This document shows positions 8,785 to 16,309 of a DNA stretch of 42,219 bases, one piece after another. The stretch is taken from the NCBI GenBank assembly GCA_001593935.1, contig LUCE01000012.1, forward strand, positions 1 to 42,219. Direction: 5' to 3'. The position numbers and the translations under genes are program-made. The notes beneath the pieces are model-generated. The model ran no database searches, was not told the origin of the DNA, and was given only the letters and a program-made list of their open reading frames with translations. Positions within the stretch are counted from its first letter, which is position 1, and each line of letters opens with the position of its first letter. Origin of the DNA: Candidatus Bathyarchaeota archaeon B26-2. Lineage in GTDB: Archaea; Thermoproteota; Bathyarchaeia; Bathyarchaeales; B26-1.

Positions 8785-10824
8785 ATGCTGATCCGAGAGA
8801 TAATTCTGGAGAGCTTCATGAGCTACGATTACGCTAGGATACCACTCAAGCCAGGTGTTAACATCGTCTGTGGGCCGAACGGCTCTGGTAAGTCATCGAT
8901 ACTCCTCGGCATCTCCGTCGCTCTGGGCCAGTCCTATACCGAACGTTCGAAGAGGCTGAGCGACCTCATCCGTTGGGGCAGGGACATGGGCAGAGTCACC
9001 CTCGTTCTAGACAACTCAAGGAGGAGAGGTCGCCGTCCGGTTCCGAAGATCAAAAAAGACGAGATACTGCTCACTAGAGTTCTGAAGAGGGACGGCCGAT
9101 ACTGGTTCGAGCTGGACAATAGGCCCGTCAACAGGAGCGACGTTGTGAGACTGCTCTCCCGCTTCGGAGTCGACCCAGACAACATGCTCATAATCATGCA
9201 CCAGAACATGGCCGAGCAGTTCGTGATTCTTCCACCCCAAGAGAAACTAAAGATGGTCGAGGCGGCCGTCGGCCTAGAACCATACAGGAGACACGTCTTA
9301 GAAGCCAGGAGAAAACTGAGCAGAATCATGAGCCAAGAAGAGTCCATAAATAAACTTTTAGAGTCTGCCGAGCAGACTCTCAACTACTGGCGTGAACAGT
9401 ACGACCGTTACCAACAGAAGAAGCAGCTCCAGATGAAGAGGAGGTTTCTAGAACGTGAGCTCGCTTGGGCCAAGGTCTCGAGGAAGGAGGAGGCAACCAA
9501 CGAACTCGACGCCAAGATTCGAAGAGTAAAGTATAGCATCGGAGAGATAGAGAAGAGGATAACTTCATCGGAAGACCGGGTGAAGAGCCTCCAGGAGACT
9601 CTTAAATCCAGAAAGGCAGCCCTACGTGAGATGCTTGAGGAGAGGCTGAGGCTTGAAGGCGAGAAGGCTCGCCAAGAGGCCACAGCCTCGCTGGCCAAGA
9701 GGATACTCAACGACCTAGAAGAGTTGATAGCTAAACAACAAGAGGAGATCAAGGCTTTCGTAAGCGAGTTCGGTTTGTCAGCCGTTCAGGCGGGCGGAAA
9801 CCCCGGGTTAAGAGAGCACGGTTTTGGGAGATCTGGAGAGGCTGCGAGGCGCCTCCATGAACGTATAACCCGGCTTCTCACCCCCAGAATCGAGGGCCTC
9901 AAGACTTCTATAGGCCTCTCAACTTCGAGGGCTGCGGAGATCACATCCCATATCGAGGGCCTCCGGGATAAGGTGGAGAGCCTAAACCTCGAGATGGACA
10001 GCCTCCTCGAGGAGGTACTCGACGAGAGGGTCAACCTAGCTCTGCTCCGTTACCAGAAGGAGAACATGACGAAGACTCTGAACGAGCTGGAAGGAGACCT
10101 CAAGAGGGCGCTTAGAGAGTTAGAGTCTGAGGTGTTAAGAGCCGAAGAGATCGGTCCGAGAATAGCGGCGGTAAGGAGCGTAGAAGAGATACTTGACGAG
10201 ATGAGGGTAACCGACGGCAGGATCGCCGCGTTAGCAGACGTCTCCGAGGATATCGAACGCATGTACGAGTCTTATTCTAGGCTTTACCTAGAACTCAAAG
10301 AAAAGAGTAGAAGGGTCGCGGAGAACCGCGAGAAAGCCCTAAACGAGGTTCAAGCCCGCATGGACGCTTGGAGAACCGTTATAAGGAGGCTTATAGAGCG
10401 GGTGGACGCCGAGTACAGAAGGATAATCTCTTACGCAAACGCCGTTGGCTCCGTTCGCTTCCTGAACGAACATGACATAGAGGCTGCTGGGATCGAGATA
10501 CTCGTCGGCTTTAAGGGCGCAAACCCCGTTCCTCTGAACGTTTACACGCAGAGCGGAGGAGAAAGGAGCACAGCAACAATGGCGTTCTTACTCGCCCTAC
10601 AACAGCACGTCAAGTCGCCGTTCAGAGCCGTCGACGAGTACGACATACATATGGACCCGCGGAACAGAGAGGTGATGGCAAATCTTCTGATCTCCTCACT
10701 TGAAGGGGAGAACGTCCAGTACCTCGCCATAACGCCGAACCAAATCTATTTTGAAGGGCGGAACGTCCACATAATCACGGTTCAGAACATTGGAGGATCA
10801 TCCATAATAAAGGAGTCTCTCTGA
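8785..10824 (+). CDS. Short SMC5/6-like (coalescin/ASRP-type) chromosome-organising ATPase
   Basis: A 679-residue ABC-type ATPase of the SMC superfamily. Walker A is GPNGSGKSS (30-38). The ABC signature is SGGERS (590-595). Walker B with the catalytic Glu is FRAVDEYD (613-620), followed by MDPRNRE, which resembles Smc5/Smc6 heads more than Smc1-4 or Rad50. NMLIIMHQNMAEQFVILPPQEK near 155-176 matches the Smc5/6 region just before the coiled coil. Two coiled-coil arms (about 190-330 and 355-540) are joined only by a Gly-rich loop (about 330-355), so neither a normal SMC hinge nor a Rad50 CxxC zinc hook is visible. The length is far below the usual 1,100-1,200. The stop overlaps the next start (TGATG). 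It probably acts on DNA with the kleisin and KITE proteins encoded immediately downstream. Relation to Sulfolobus coalescin is inferred. Confidence 0.85.
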   Translation: MLIREIILESFMSYDYARIPLKPGVNIVCGPNGSGKSSILLGISVALGQSYTERSKRLSDLIRWGRDMGRVTLVLDNSRRRGRRPVPKIKKDEILLTRVLKRDGRYWFELDNRPVNRSDVVRLLSRFGVDPDNMLIIMHQNMAEQFVILPPQEKLKMVEAAVGLEPYRRHVLEARRKLSRIMSQEESINKLLESAEQTLNYWREQYDRYQQKKQLQMKRRFLERELAWAKVSRKEEATNELDAKIRRVKYSIGEIEKRITSSEDRVKSLQETLKSRKAALREMLEERLRLEGEKARQEATASLAKRILNDLEELIAKQQEEIKAFVSEFGLSAVQAGGNPGLREHGFGRSGEAARRLHERITRLLTPRIEGLKTSIGLSTSRAAEITSHIEGLRDKVESLNLEMDSLLEEVLDERVNLALLRYQKENMTKTLNELEGDLKRALRELESEVLRAEEIGPRIAAVRSVEEILDEMRVTDGRIAALADVSEDIERMYESYSRLYLELKEKSRRVAENREKALNEVQARMDAWRTVIRRLIERVDAEYRRIISYANAVGSVRFLNEHDIEAAGIEILVGFKGANPVPLNVYTQSGGERSTATMAFLLALQQHVKSPFRAVDEYDIHMDPRNREVMANLLISSLEGENVQYLAITPNQIYFEGRNVHIITVQNIGGSSIIKESL

Positions 10825-11663
10825 TGCCGAGCGAGGGGAAGAAGAGGAACATAGGCAGAGAAGACATCCGGGGGATCATAGAGCTCTGCAGGTCGGTCCA
10901 GAGTAGAGGTTTAAACCCCTTCTTGGTCGATGTAGACGACCTAGTTGCGATACTGAGAAAATATTTCTCTGAATGGAAGGACTCCGAAGACCTCTGCCTA
11001 GACGCAGAGGCTCTAAATGAGATAGCCTCCGTCATAAAGTTACAGAGCGAATGGGTTAAGCGTAGGTCCACTTCACTCTATACGGACCCCTTCCTCTTAG
11101 AGGAGAAGGTTCGCATCTTAAGTAAAGAGAAGATTGCGGAGGTCTTCCTCCAAGCTTGGCACCCAATCGCGGAGCTGGAGCAGATCTCAATCCGAAGTCT
11201 AGAGGACGCACTCAGATACTGGGAAAACTTGCTCCCTCTGGATGAGAGGCTGCTGAGTGAGGGTTCCCTCCGGGTGGAGCCCGGGACTATAACGCGTGAG
11301 GAGCTGGTCAAGATAGGCATCCTCGCCGAGGAGGCCTTCCTAGAAGAGATGAGGTCCCTCTGGAACGAGCTGAAAGAGAAGGCCGGTGAGGAAGGGAGAA
11401 TACGGTACTGGGACTTTATAGGCTCGAACACTTACCAGGAGACCGTTAGGAGGGCCTACCTAACGAGTTTCCTCGTCACGTATGGATATGCAACTATGGA
11501 GATATACCCGTTAGAGGAGGAGATGTTCCTGAAACCCTTGAAGGAGCCTCCTCTCGGAGCCGAACGAAAGACTCGAGGACGGAAGGAGAGGAGAGAACGG
11601 CTCTTCTCTATACCTATACCGATAAGCTATGAGGAGTGGATGGAGTGGAGAAGGAGACAGTGA
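10824..11663 (+). CDS. ScpA-type kleisin subunit of an SMC complex
   Basis: A 279-residue protein. Residues 29-85 (LNPFLVDVDDLVAILRKYF..., then LCLDAEALNEIASVIKLQSEWV) match the pattern of the ScpA N-terminal domain, where a short acidic helix is followed by the helix ending in K-S that binds the SMC neck. Residues 158-238 (GRIRYWDFIGS..., TVRRAYLTSFLVTYG, then MEIYPLEEEMFLKP) match the ScpA C-terminal winged helix that binds the SMC cap. The linker between is charged. Kleisins bridge the two ATPase heads. The ATG overlaps the stop of the SMC gene by one base, so the two are translationally coupled. The assignment is by pattern recognition; sequence identity is low. A basic tail (RKTRGRKERRERL) could contact DNA. 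Confidence 0.75.
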   Translation: MPSEGKKRNIGREDIRGIIELCRSVQSRGLNPFLVDVDDLVAILRKYFSEWKDSEDLCLDAEALNEIASVIKLQSEWVKRRSTSLYTDPFLLEEKVRILSKEKIAEVFLQAWHPIAELEQISIRSLEDALRYWENLLPLDERLLSEGSLRVEPGTITREELVKIGILAEEAFLEEMRSLWNELKEKAGEEGRIRYWDFIGSNTYQETVRRAYLTSFLVTYGYATMEIYPLEEEMFLKPLKEPPLGAERKTRGRKERRERLFSIPIPISYEEWMEWRRRQ

Positions 11664-12313
11664 GGAGGCCGAGGGGGAGGAGAAAGGCCTACTACACCAT
11701 GAAGATGAGAAGGGCGATCCACCTCCTCCTCTTCAAGCGCCATTCGAAGCCCGGAGCCAAAGGCTGGGAGCTGAGGCGGAGCTTAGGCCCAGACTACATG
11801 AAGGTCATAAGGGTCCTCGACGACTACTTGGAGAATCTCGACCTGAAGGTTAACATGGTCTTCGAGGAGGGAGTGGACAAGGAGAACCTCGAGAACCCCA
11901 CTCCGGAACAGCTCAATAAAGCCCGCTTCTACATAACGCTGAGGGGGACGCTGACGCCTAGGGAGACCAAACTCTTGGGGTGGAGAATCGATGACATAGC
12001 GGCGCTCGCCATAACGATCTCCCACATAATCTCGAAGGACGGTAAAGCCCCTCGCAAAGAGGTTGAAGATCTACTGAGAACTAAGCTCCCCAGCTGGAGA
12101 ACCGAGATGAACCTCAACCGGTTCATCCGCTACGGTTACATAGGTGAAGACGAGAACGGCCAACTATACCTCGACTGGAGGACCCGAGTCGAGGTCGATT
12201 CTAGAAAACTCATCGACCTCCTCCTAAGGACCGAAGTGGAAGAGACGGCGGGACTGTACAACCAGTCCACAAGCCTCAGCATGGAAACGGAGGATCAGGA
12301 AGGGGAGAACTGA
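11660..12313 (+). CDS. Tandem winged-helix (KITE, Nse1/Nse3/ScpB-like) SMC partner
   Basis: About 217 residues from a GTG at 11660 that overlaps the kleisin stop (GTGA). An in-frame GTG at 11636 and an ATG at 11699 are alternatives. Two winged-helix units are visible. The first spans about 14-96 and ends in the strand ARFYITLRG. The second spans about 102-178, with IAALAITISHIISKDGKAPRKEVEDLL, FIRYGYIGEDENGQLYL and WRTRVEVD. This order, an N-terminal WH with a terminal strand followed by a WH ending in a long wing and an R-x-x-x-E/V strand, resembles Nse1/Nse3 and ScpB (kleisin-interacting tandem winged-helix elements). An acidic C-tail follows. Position directly after the kleisin strongly supports a KITE role. 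The specific resemblance to Nse1 is tentative. Confidence 0.65.
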   Translation: MRRPRGRRKAYYTMKMRRAIHLLLFKRHSKPGAKGWELRRSLGPDYMKVIRVLDDYLENLDLKVNMVFEEGVDKENLENPTPEQLNKARFYITLRGTLTPRETKLLGWRIDDIAALAITISHIISKDGKAPRKEVEDLLRTKLPSWRTEMNLNRFIRYGYIGEDENGQLYLDWRTRVEVDSRKLIDLLLRTEVEETAGLYNQSTSLSMETEDQEGEN

Positions 12314-12781
12314 ATGAACCCATCGGACCTAGAAGGCTACCTCAAGAAGAATCGGGTCTGGTACAGGTTCATCTACAAATCTGAGACTGTTCACACTGCC
12401 GACGCGGCGAAGGCCGCCGGCGTAGAGATAGGGAGGTTAACCAAGAACCTCGTCTCCGAGACAGACGAGGGCGAATATGTTCTCCTAATCGTGCCCGGAA
12501 ACCGCAGAGTTAACCTCAAGGCGGCGGCCAAAGCCTTAGGTGTTCGAAGGGTTAAGCTCGTCTCCTTCGAGAGAGCTGAGGAGATAAGCGGCTACCCTCC
12601 GGGTGGGACACCGTCCGTCGGACATAAGGTATTTATGAGGACGGTTATCGATAGGTCTCTCCTAGACTACGAGACCGTCTATTGTGGAGGAGGAAGCAGG
12701 GATAGGCTCCTCGAATTGAGGACCAGAGATGTTTTAAGGCTGAGCAAAGCCGTAATCGCCGACATCTCTAAGATTATGTAG
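12314..12781 (+). CDS. YbaK/ProX-type aminoacyl-tRNA deacylase
   Basis: A 155-residue protein with YbaK-fold motifs: VHTADAAKAAGVEIGRLTKNLV near the N-terminus, YVLLIVPGNRRVNLKAAAKAL with the conserved KxA helix, and GYPPGGTPSVGH near residues 93-104 in place of the typical G-G-x-x-P-x-G loop. The family hydrolyses mischarged aminoacyl-tRNAs in trans. The ATG follows the stop of the KITE gene with no gap, so it is probably co-transcribed with the SMC operon, although no functional tie is obvious. Substrate specificity (Cys-, Ala- or other tRNA) cannot be read. Confidence 0.85.
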   Translation: MNPSDLEGYLKKNRVWYRFIYKSETVHTADAAKAAGVEIGRLTKNLVSETDEGEYVLLIVPGNRRVNLKAAAKALGVRRVKLVSFERAEEISGYPPGGTPSVGHKVFMRTVIDRSLLDYETVYCGGGSRDRLLELRTRDVLRLSKAVIADISKIM

Positions 12782-12840
12782 GCTGATGGCCGAAGCGCTT
12801 CTTGTTGGGTTCTGGACGTTATGGAAAGACTGATTAGGAA

Positions 12841-12848
12841 CTTTTATC
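12841..12848 (+). promoter_or_regulatory. Probable TATA box for the PRC-barrel-like gene
   Basis: CTTTTATC lies about 45 bases before the ATG at 12891 in a short intergenic gap. Its presence suggests that the gene is transcribed separately from the SMC operon. Confidence 0.3.
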
Positions 12849-12890
12849 CTCAGCTAGAGACCGTTAAGCTTCCGGTCTAGTGATTGAAGT

Positions 12891-13565
12891 ATGCTCTACT
12901 CTGAGAAGGAGCTCGTCGGGGCTATAGTTGTCGACTCGGAGGGTTACGTATCCGGTATACTCGACCGCGTGGAGATAACGGAGGGAAACCTATTCCTCGC
13001 CGTTAGAGATAAGGAGGGGAAGGAGACCTCCCTACCATGGGACATTGTCAAGAGTGCTAACTTCACGGCGTTGGGTAAGTGCGTACTCTTGAAGGAACCT
13101 ATCGAAGCTAGGTCTAGGGGCATAGAACCGAGGGAGAGACCCTTCTACTACGGAACCGAGGACGTGAGAAACATGCTTGTGATAGACTCAGAAGCCAAGA
13201 TCGTAGGCGTAGCGGTTGACGTAACATTCAGACTAACCGAGCCTCCTACACTAAGGGTTGTAGCGGCCAAGTCCATCCCATACATAGAGGTCGAAGACGT
13301 CGACAAGCTAGTCGAGGATCTAGTTCCATCCAGATACCCCACCGTCAAGGACCTTCTCACACGGGTCCTCGTAGACCTAAAGAAGAGAGGCCGGTTCAAG
13401 GCTGAGGATGTGAAGAGGAATTATCTACCCCAGTGGGCGAAGTCTAAAGGTATAAAGATACCGAAGAAGAGGGTGCTCGACGTAGACGAGAATCAAGTAA
13501 GAATAGTTAGGTGGTCGGAGGTCAGCAAGGTCGGAGACATGATCCTCCTATCAAAAGCGCTATGA
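12891..13565 (+). CDS. Tandem PRC-barrel-like domain protein
   Basis: A 224-residue protein. Two small beta-barrel units are visible: residues 5-70 (ELVGAIVVDSEGYVSGILDRVEI, then SLPWDIVKSA) and residues 88-145 (VRNMLVIDSEAKIVGVAVDVTFRL, then IPYIEVEDV). Each has the PRC-barrel pattern G-x-x-V-x-D-x-x-G-x-x-x-G followed by a strand leading to a W/Y-x-x-I/V element. A helical region with basic stretches follows (about 150-190: LTRVLVDLKKRGRFKAEDVKRN), and then a third short strand set. PRC barrels are found in RimM, photosynthetic reaction-centre H subunits and archaeal CdvA. The role here is unknown. It lies between the SMC operon and a convergent zinc-ribbon membrane gene. Confidence 0.55.
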   Translation: MLYSEKELVGAIVVDSEGYVSGILDRVEITEGNLFLAVRDKEGKETSLPWDIVKSANFTALGKCVLLKEPIEARSRGIEPRERPFYYGTEDVRNMLVIDSEAKIVGVAVDVTFRLTEPPTLRVVAAKSIPYIEVEDVDKLVEDLVPSRYPTVKDLLTRVLVDLKKRGRFKAEDVKRNYLPQWAKSKGIKIPKKRVLDVDENQVRIVRWSEVSKVGDMILLSKAL

Positions 13566-13594
13566 AGAGACGGTCTAAAGACTCCTAAGAACCT

Positions 13595-14200
13595 TCAAGC
13601 TGCAGCCGCCACCCTACTCTTTATCTTCTCGGCCAACGTTAAGATCGACTCCTCCGGTGATACTCCCAGCCTGATGAGGTCCTCGTTGAGTTTCCTCTCG
13701 GCGTATCTTCCCCACATCTCGTTGTAGTAGCTCACTAGCTGACCGAAGACCTCGTTGAGCGGAATCTTGGCGGGAGTAACCCCCTTAACTCTAACGTTCT
13801 CTCCGCATCTCATACATACTCTGGCCCAACTGGCGTTCCAAGCCTCACAGTGAGGACAGACCACAGCATACTTTTCGTAGAGGCCCTCCATGAACTCCCT
13901 GAGGGTTGGGAGGCTCGGCGCCTGCCTCTCAGCCATAACCTGGCCGAGGACCTCAACCAAGTCCTGTCTCTTGAGGGCCTCTTCCTTCCTCAGGAGGCCC
14001 AGGATTTTCAGGATGTAGTAGAGCGCCGAGATCACGCCTCCGGACAGGATGCTTGCAACGGTGTCGTTGATCACCTCGCTCGTTCCACCCGGCAGAAGTG
14101 TGTTGAGCAGCTCTCCTAGATACTCGTTCAGTCCCTTACCCATCCCCACGGCTTTCGCCGCCCCTTCGGATGTGAAGGGGAAGATTAAGACGAAGAGCAA
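13595..14200 (-). CDS. Membrane-anchored zinc-ribbon protein of unknown function
   Basis: At least 201 residues. The region before the TTG at 14200 stays open and encodes IALLIFGVFICLLLFVLIF, a hydrophobic signal-anchor that the TTG start would cut in half. A GGAGGAGG site (about 14259-14266) lies further up, but no ATG, GTG or TTG follows it in frame. The true start may be an unusual codon such as ATT at about 14233, or the TTG itself. A second hydrophobic or amphipathic segment (VASILSGGVISALYYILKILGLL, about 47-69) follows. A zinc-ribbon motif C-x2-C...C-x2-C (CPHCEAWNASWARVCMRCG) sits near residues 115-133. The C-terminal part is helical. No family is recognised. Confidence 0.55.
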   Translation of the reverse strand: MLFVLIFPFTSEGAAKAVGMGKGLNEYLGELLNTLLPGGTSEVINDTVASILSGGVISALYYILKILGLLRKEEALKRQDLVEVLGQVMAERQAPSLPTLREFMEGLYEKYAVVCPHCEAWNASWARVCMRCGENVRVKGVTPAKIPLNEVFGQLVSYYNEMWGRYAERKLNEDLIRLGVSPEESILTLAEKIKSRVAAAA

Positions 14201-14293
14201 TAGACAGATGAAAACTCCGAAGATGAGAAGAGCAATCTTGGCGGACGTTTCTGAGGAACCTCCTCCCTAAAGTATTGTTGAACGCAATTTTCC

Positions 14294-14305
14294 ATATATA
14301 TTTAA
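14294..14305 (+). promoter_or_regulatory. Strong TATA box of the AOR gene
   Basis: ATATATATTTAA is the clearest TATA box in this part of the window. A transcription start would be expected at about 14323-14330. That lies downstream of an in-frame ATG at 14315 and so favours the GTG at 14432 as the start of the AOR protein. Confidence 0.6.
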
Positions 14306-14431
14306 TCGGTTTGGATGGTCTATTCCGGGAGGGGTGGACACGGAGATAACAGGGTTCATCCAGCCTCCGAAACGTTTAACTCGTTCGCAGCTCAATCTTC
14401 CCGCCGTCAGCCGCTAAAAGAGGGATTAAAG

Positions 14432-16306
14432 GTGCCGTTCGGTTACGTTGGGAGAATTCTCCGCGTAAACCTGTCCGACGAACACATCGTTACAGAGACC
14501 CCGGAGGACACATTCTATCGGAGGTACATCGGCGGAGAAGGCTTCGTTGCATATTACCTACTCAAGGAACTGAAACCTAGAGTAGATCCTCTAGGCCCAG
14601 AGAACAAACTGATCTTCGCGGCTGGACCCGTGACGGGGGCTCCCATACCGGGCGGAGGCAGAAATAGTGTAGGCGCAAAGTCTCCGTTGACTGGGGGCTT
14701 CGGAGAGGCTGAGGTTGGGGGCCACTGGGGAGCCGAACTGAAAAAGGCCGGCTTCGACGCCGTAATAGTTGAGGGGAGAGCTGAGAGCCCCGTCTATTTG
14801 GCGCTCCGGGACGGAGAGGCTGAGATAAGGGATGCCGAACATCTCTGGGGCTTGGACACTGGAGAATCCCAAAAGATGATCCGGGAAGAGCTGGGAGACG
14901 ACCTCATAAGGGTTGCCCAGATAGGGCTTGGAGGGGAGAACCTCGTCCGCTACGCATGTGTCATAGTCGACCTCAAGGACGCTGCGGGACGAACCGGCAT
15001 GGGAGCGGTCATGGGTTCGAAGAACCTGAAGGCGATCGCTGTGAGAGGCCACGGACGGGTTGAAGTAGCCGACCCGGATAAGTTGAGGTCCCTCTCAAAG
15101 TGGTTCGTTCAGAACTTCAAGAACTTGGCTAGGAGCCTCCACGAGTATGGAACCGGAGCGGGGATGGAGGGCGGCGCAGCTTCGGGGAACCTCCCGACGA
15201 GAAACTTCAGGGACGGCCTCTTCGAGGGGGCGAGGCTGATCCAAGCTGAGGCGATTAAAGAGACCGTTCGGGTGGGCATGGAGGGCTGCTACGCATGCCC
15301 GATCCGATGTAAGAAGGTGGTCAAGATCAACGAGGGGAGATGGAACGTAGACCCCATCTACGGTGGACCGGAGTATGAGGCCCTCGCAGCTCTAGGATCA
15401 GACTGTGGAGTGGACGATCTGAAAGCGATCTGCAAAGCGAACGAGCTCTGTAACCGTTACTCCATAGATGTGATCTCGGCTGGAGCCTCCATAGCCTTCG
15501 CGATGGAGTGCTACGAGAATGGAATCTTAACCAGAAGGGAGACCGGTGGCCTCGACTTGAGGTTCGGAAACGCTGAAGCCGTCGTCCAGATGGTCGAGAT
15601 GATAGCGAAGCGCCGAGGCCTCGGCGACATCTTGGCCGAAGGAGTCAAGAGAGCGGCTGAAAAGATAGGGAAGGGAGCCGAAAAATACGCGGTTCACGTG
15701 AAGGGTCAGGAGGTTCCTATGCACGACCCACGCCTTAAACGCGCACTGGGGCTCGGATACGCCGTTTCTCCAACAGGTGCAGATCACATGCATAACCTGC
15801 ACGACATGGGTATAGCTGGCAGGGGATCTCAGCTTCGTGATTTGGCGTCTCTAGGAATCTTGGAGCCGATACCGCTCGAGGACTTGGGGCCGAGGAAGGT
15901 TAGAGCCTTGATCTACTTCGTCAACTGGCGCGTCTTGGATAACTGTCTCTTGATATGTGACTTCGTGCCTTGGGACTACGTGAAGAAGACGGAGATTGTG
16001 AGGGCTGTAACTGGGTGGAATACGACCGCGTACGAATTGACTAAGGTTGGAGAACGGGTGACAACTATGGCTAGGGCATTCAACATTCGAGAGGGCTTCC
16101 GAAAAGATGACGACTGGCTGCCGGAGAGGTTCTTCCATCCTCAAACTTCTGGGCCGCTCTCTGAGACGTCGGTCGACCCGGAGAGGCTGAGGGAGGCCCG
16201 CAGATTCTACTACCAGATGATGGGTTGGGACGAGAACGGTGTTCCCACCAGGGCTAAGCTGGAGGAACTTGACATAGGATGGGTTGCGGACCTTCTTGAG
16301 AAGTAA
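14432..16306 (+). CDS. aor: Aldehyde:ferredoxin oxidoreductase (tungsten/molybdenum pterin enzyme)
   Basis: A 624-residue protein from GTG 14432, with GAGGGA upstream and the family's typical N-terminus GYVGRILRVNLSD. The enzyme oxidises aldehydes to acids and passes electrons to ferredoxin, using a bis-pterin metal centre and a [4Fe-4S] cluster. Cluster ligands are C286, C289 and C293 (CYACPIRC) plus C505 or C509 (NCLLICDF). Pterin-binding stretches include GRNSVGAKSPLTGGFGEAEVGGHWG and AGRTGMGAVMGSKNLKAIAV. HMHNLHDMG lies in the C-terminal domain. An in-frame ATG at 14315 would add 39 residues, but the TATA box position argues against it. The metal and the physiological aldehyde are unknown. 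MoaA at 6.6 kb could provide the pterin. Confidence 0.92.
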   Translation: MPFGYVGRILRVNLSDEHIVTETPEDTFYRRYIGGEGFVAYYLLKELKPRVDPLGPENKLIFAAGPVTGAPIPGGGRNSVGAKSPLTGGFGEAEVGGHWGAELKKAGFDAVIVEGRAESPVYLALRDGEAEIRDAEHLWGLDTGESQKMIREELGDDLIRVAQIGLGGENLVRYACVIVDLKDAAGRTGMGAVMGSKNLKAIAVRGHGRVEVADPDKLRSLSKWFVQNFKNLARSLHEYGTGAGMEGGAASGNLPTRNFRDGLFEGARLIQAEAIKETVRVGMEGCYACPIRCKKVVKINEGRWNVDPIYGGPEYEALAALGSDCGVDDLKAICKANELCNRYSIDVISAGASIAFAMECYENGILTRRETGGLDLRFGNAEAVVQMVEMIAKRRGLGDILAEGVKRAAEKIGKGAEKYAVHVKGQEVPMHDPRLKRALGLGYAVSPTGADHMHNLHDMGIAGRGSQLRDLASLGILEPIPLEDLGPRKVRALIYFVNWRVLDNCLLICDFVPWDYVKKTEIVRAVTGWNTTAYELTKVGERVTTMARAFNIREGFRKDDDWLPERFFHPQTSGPLSETSVDPERLREARRFYYQMMGWDENGVPTRAKLEELDIGWVADLLEK

Positions 16307-16309
16307 AAC

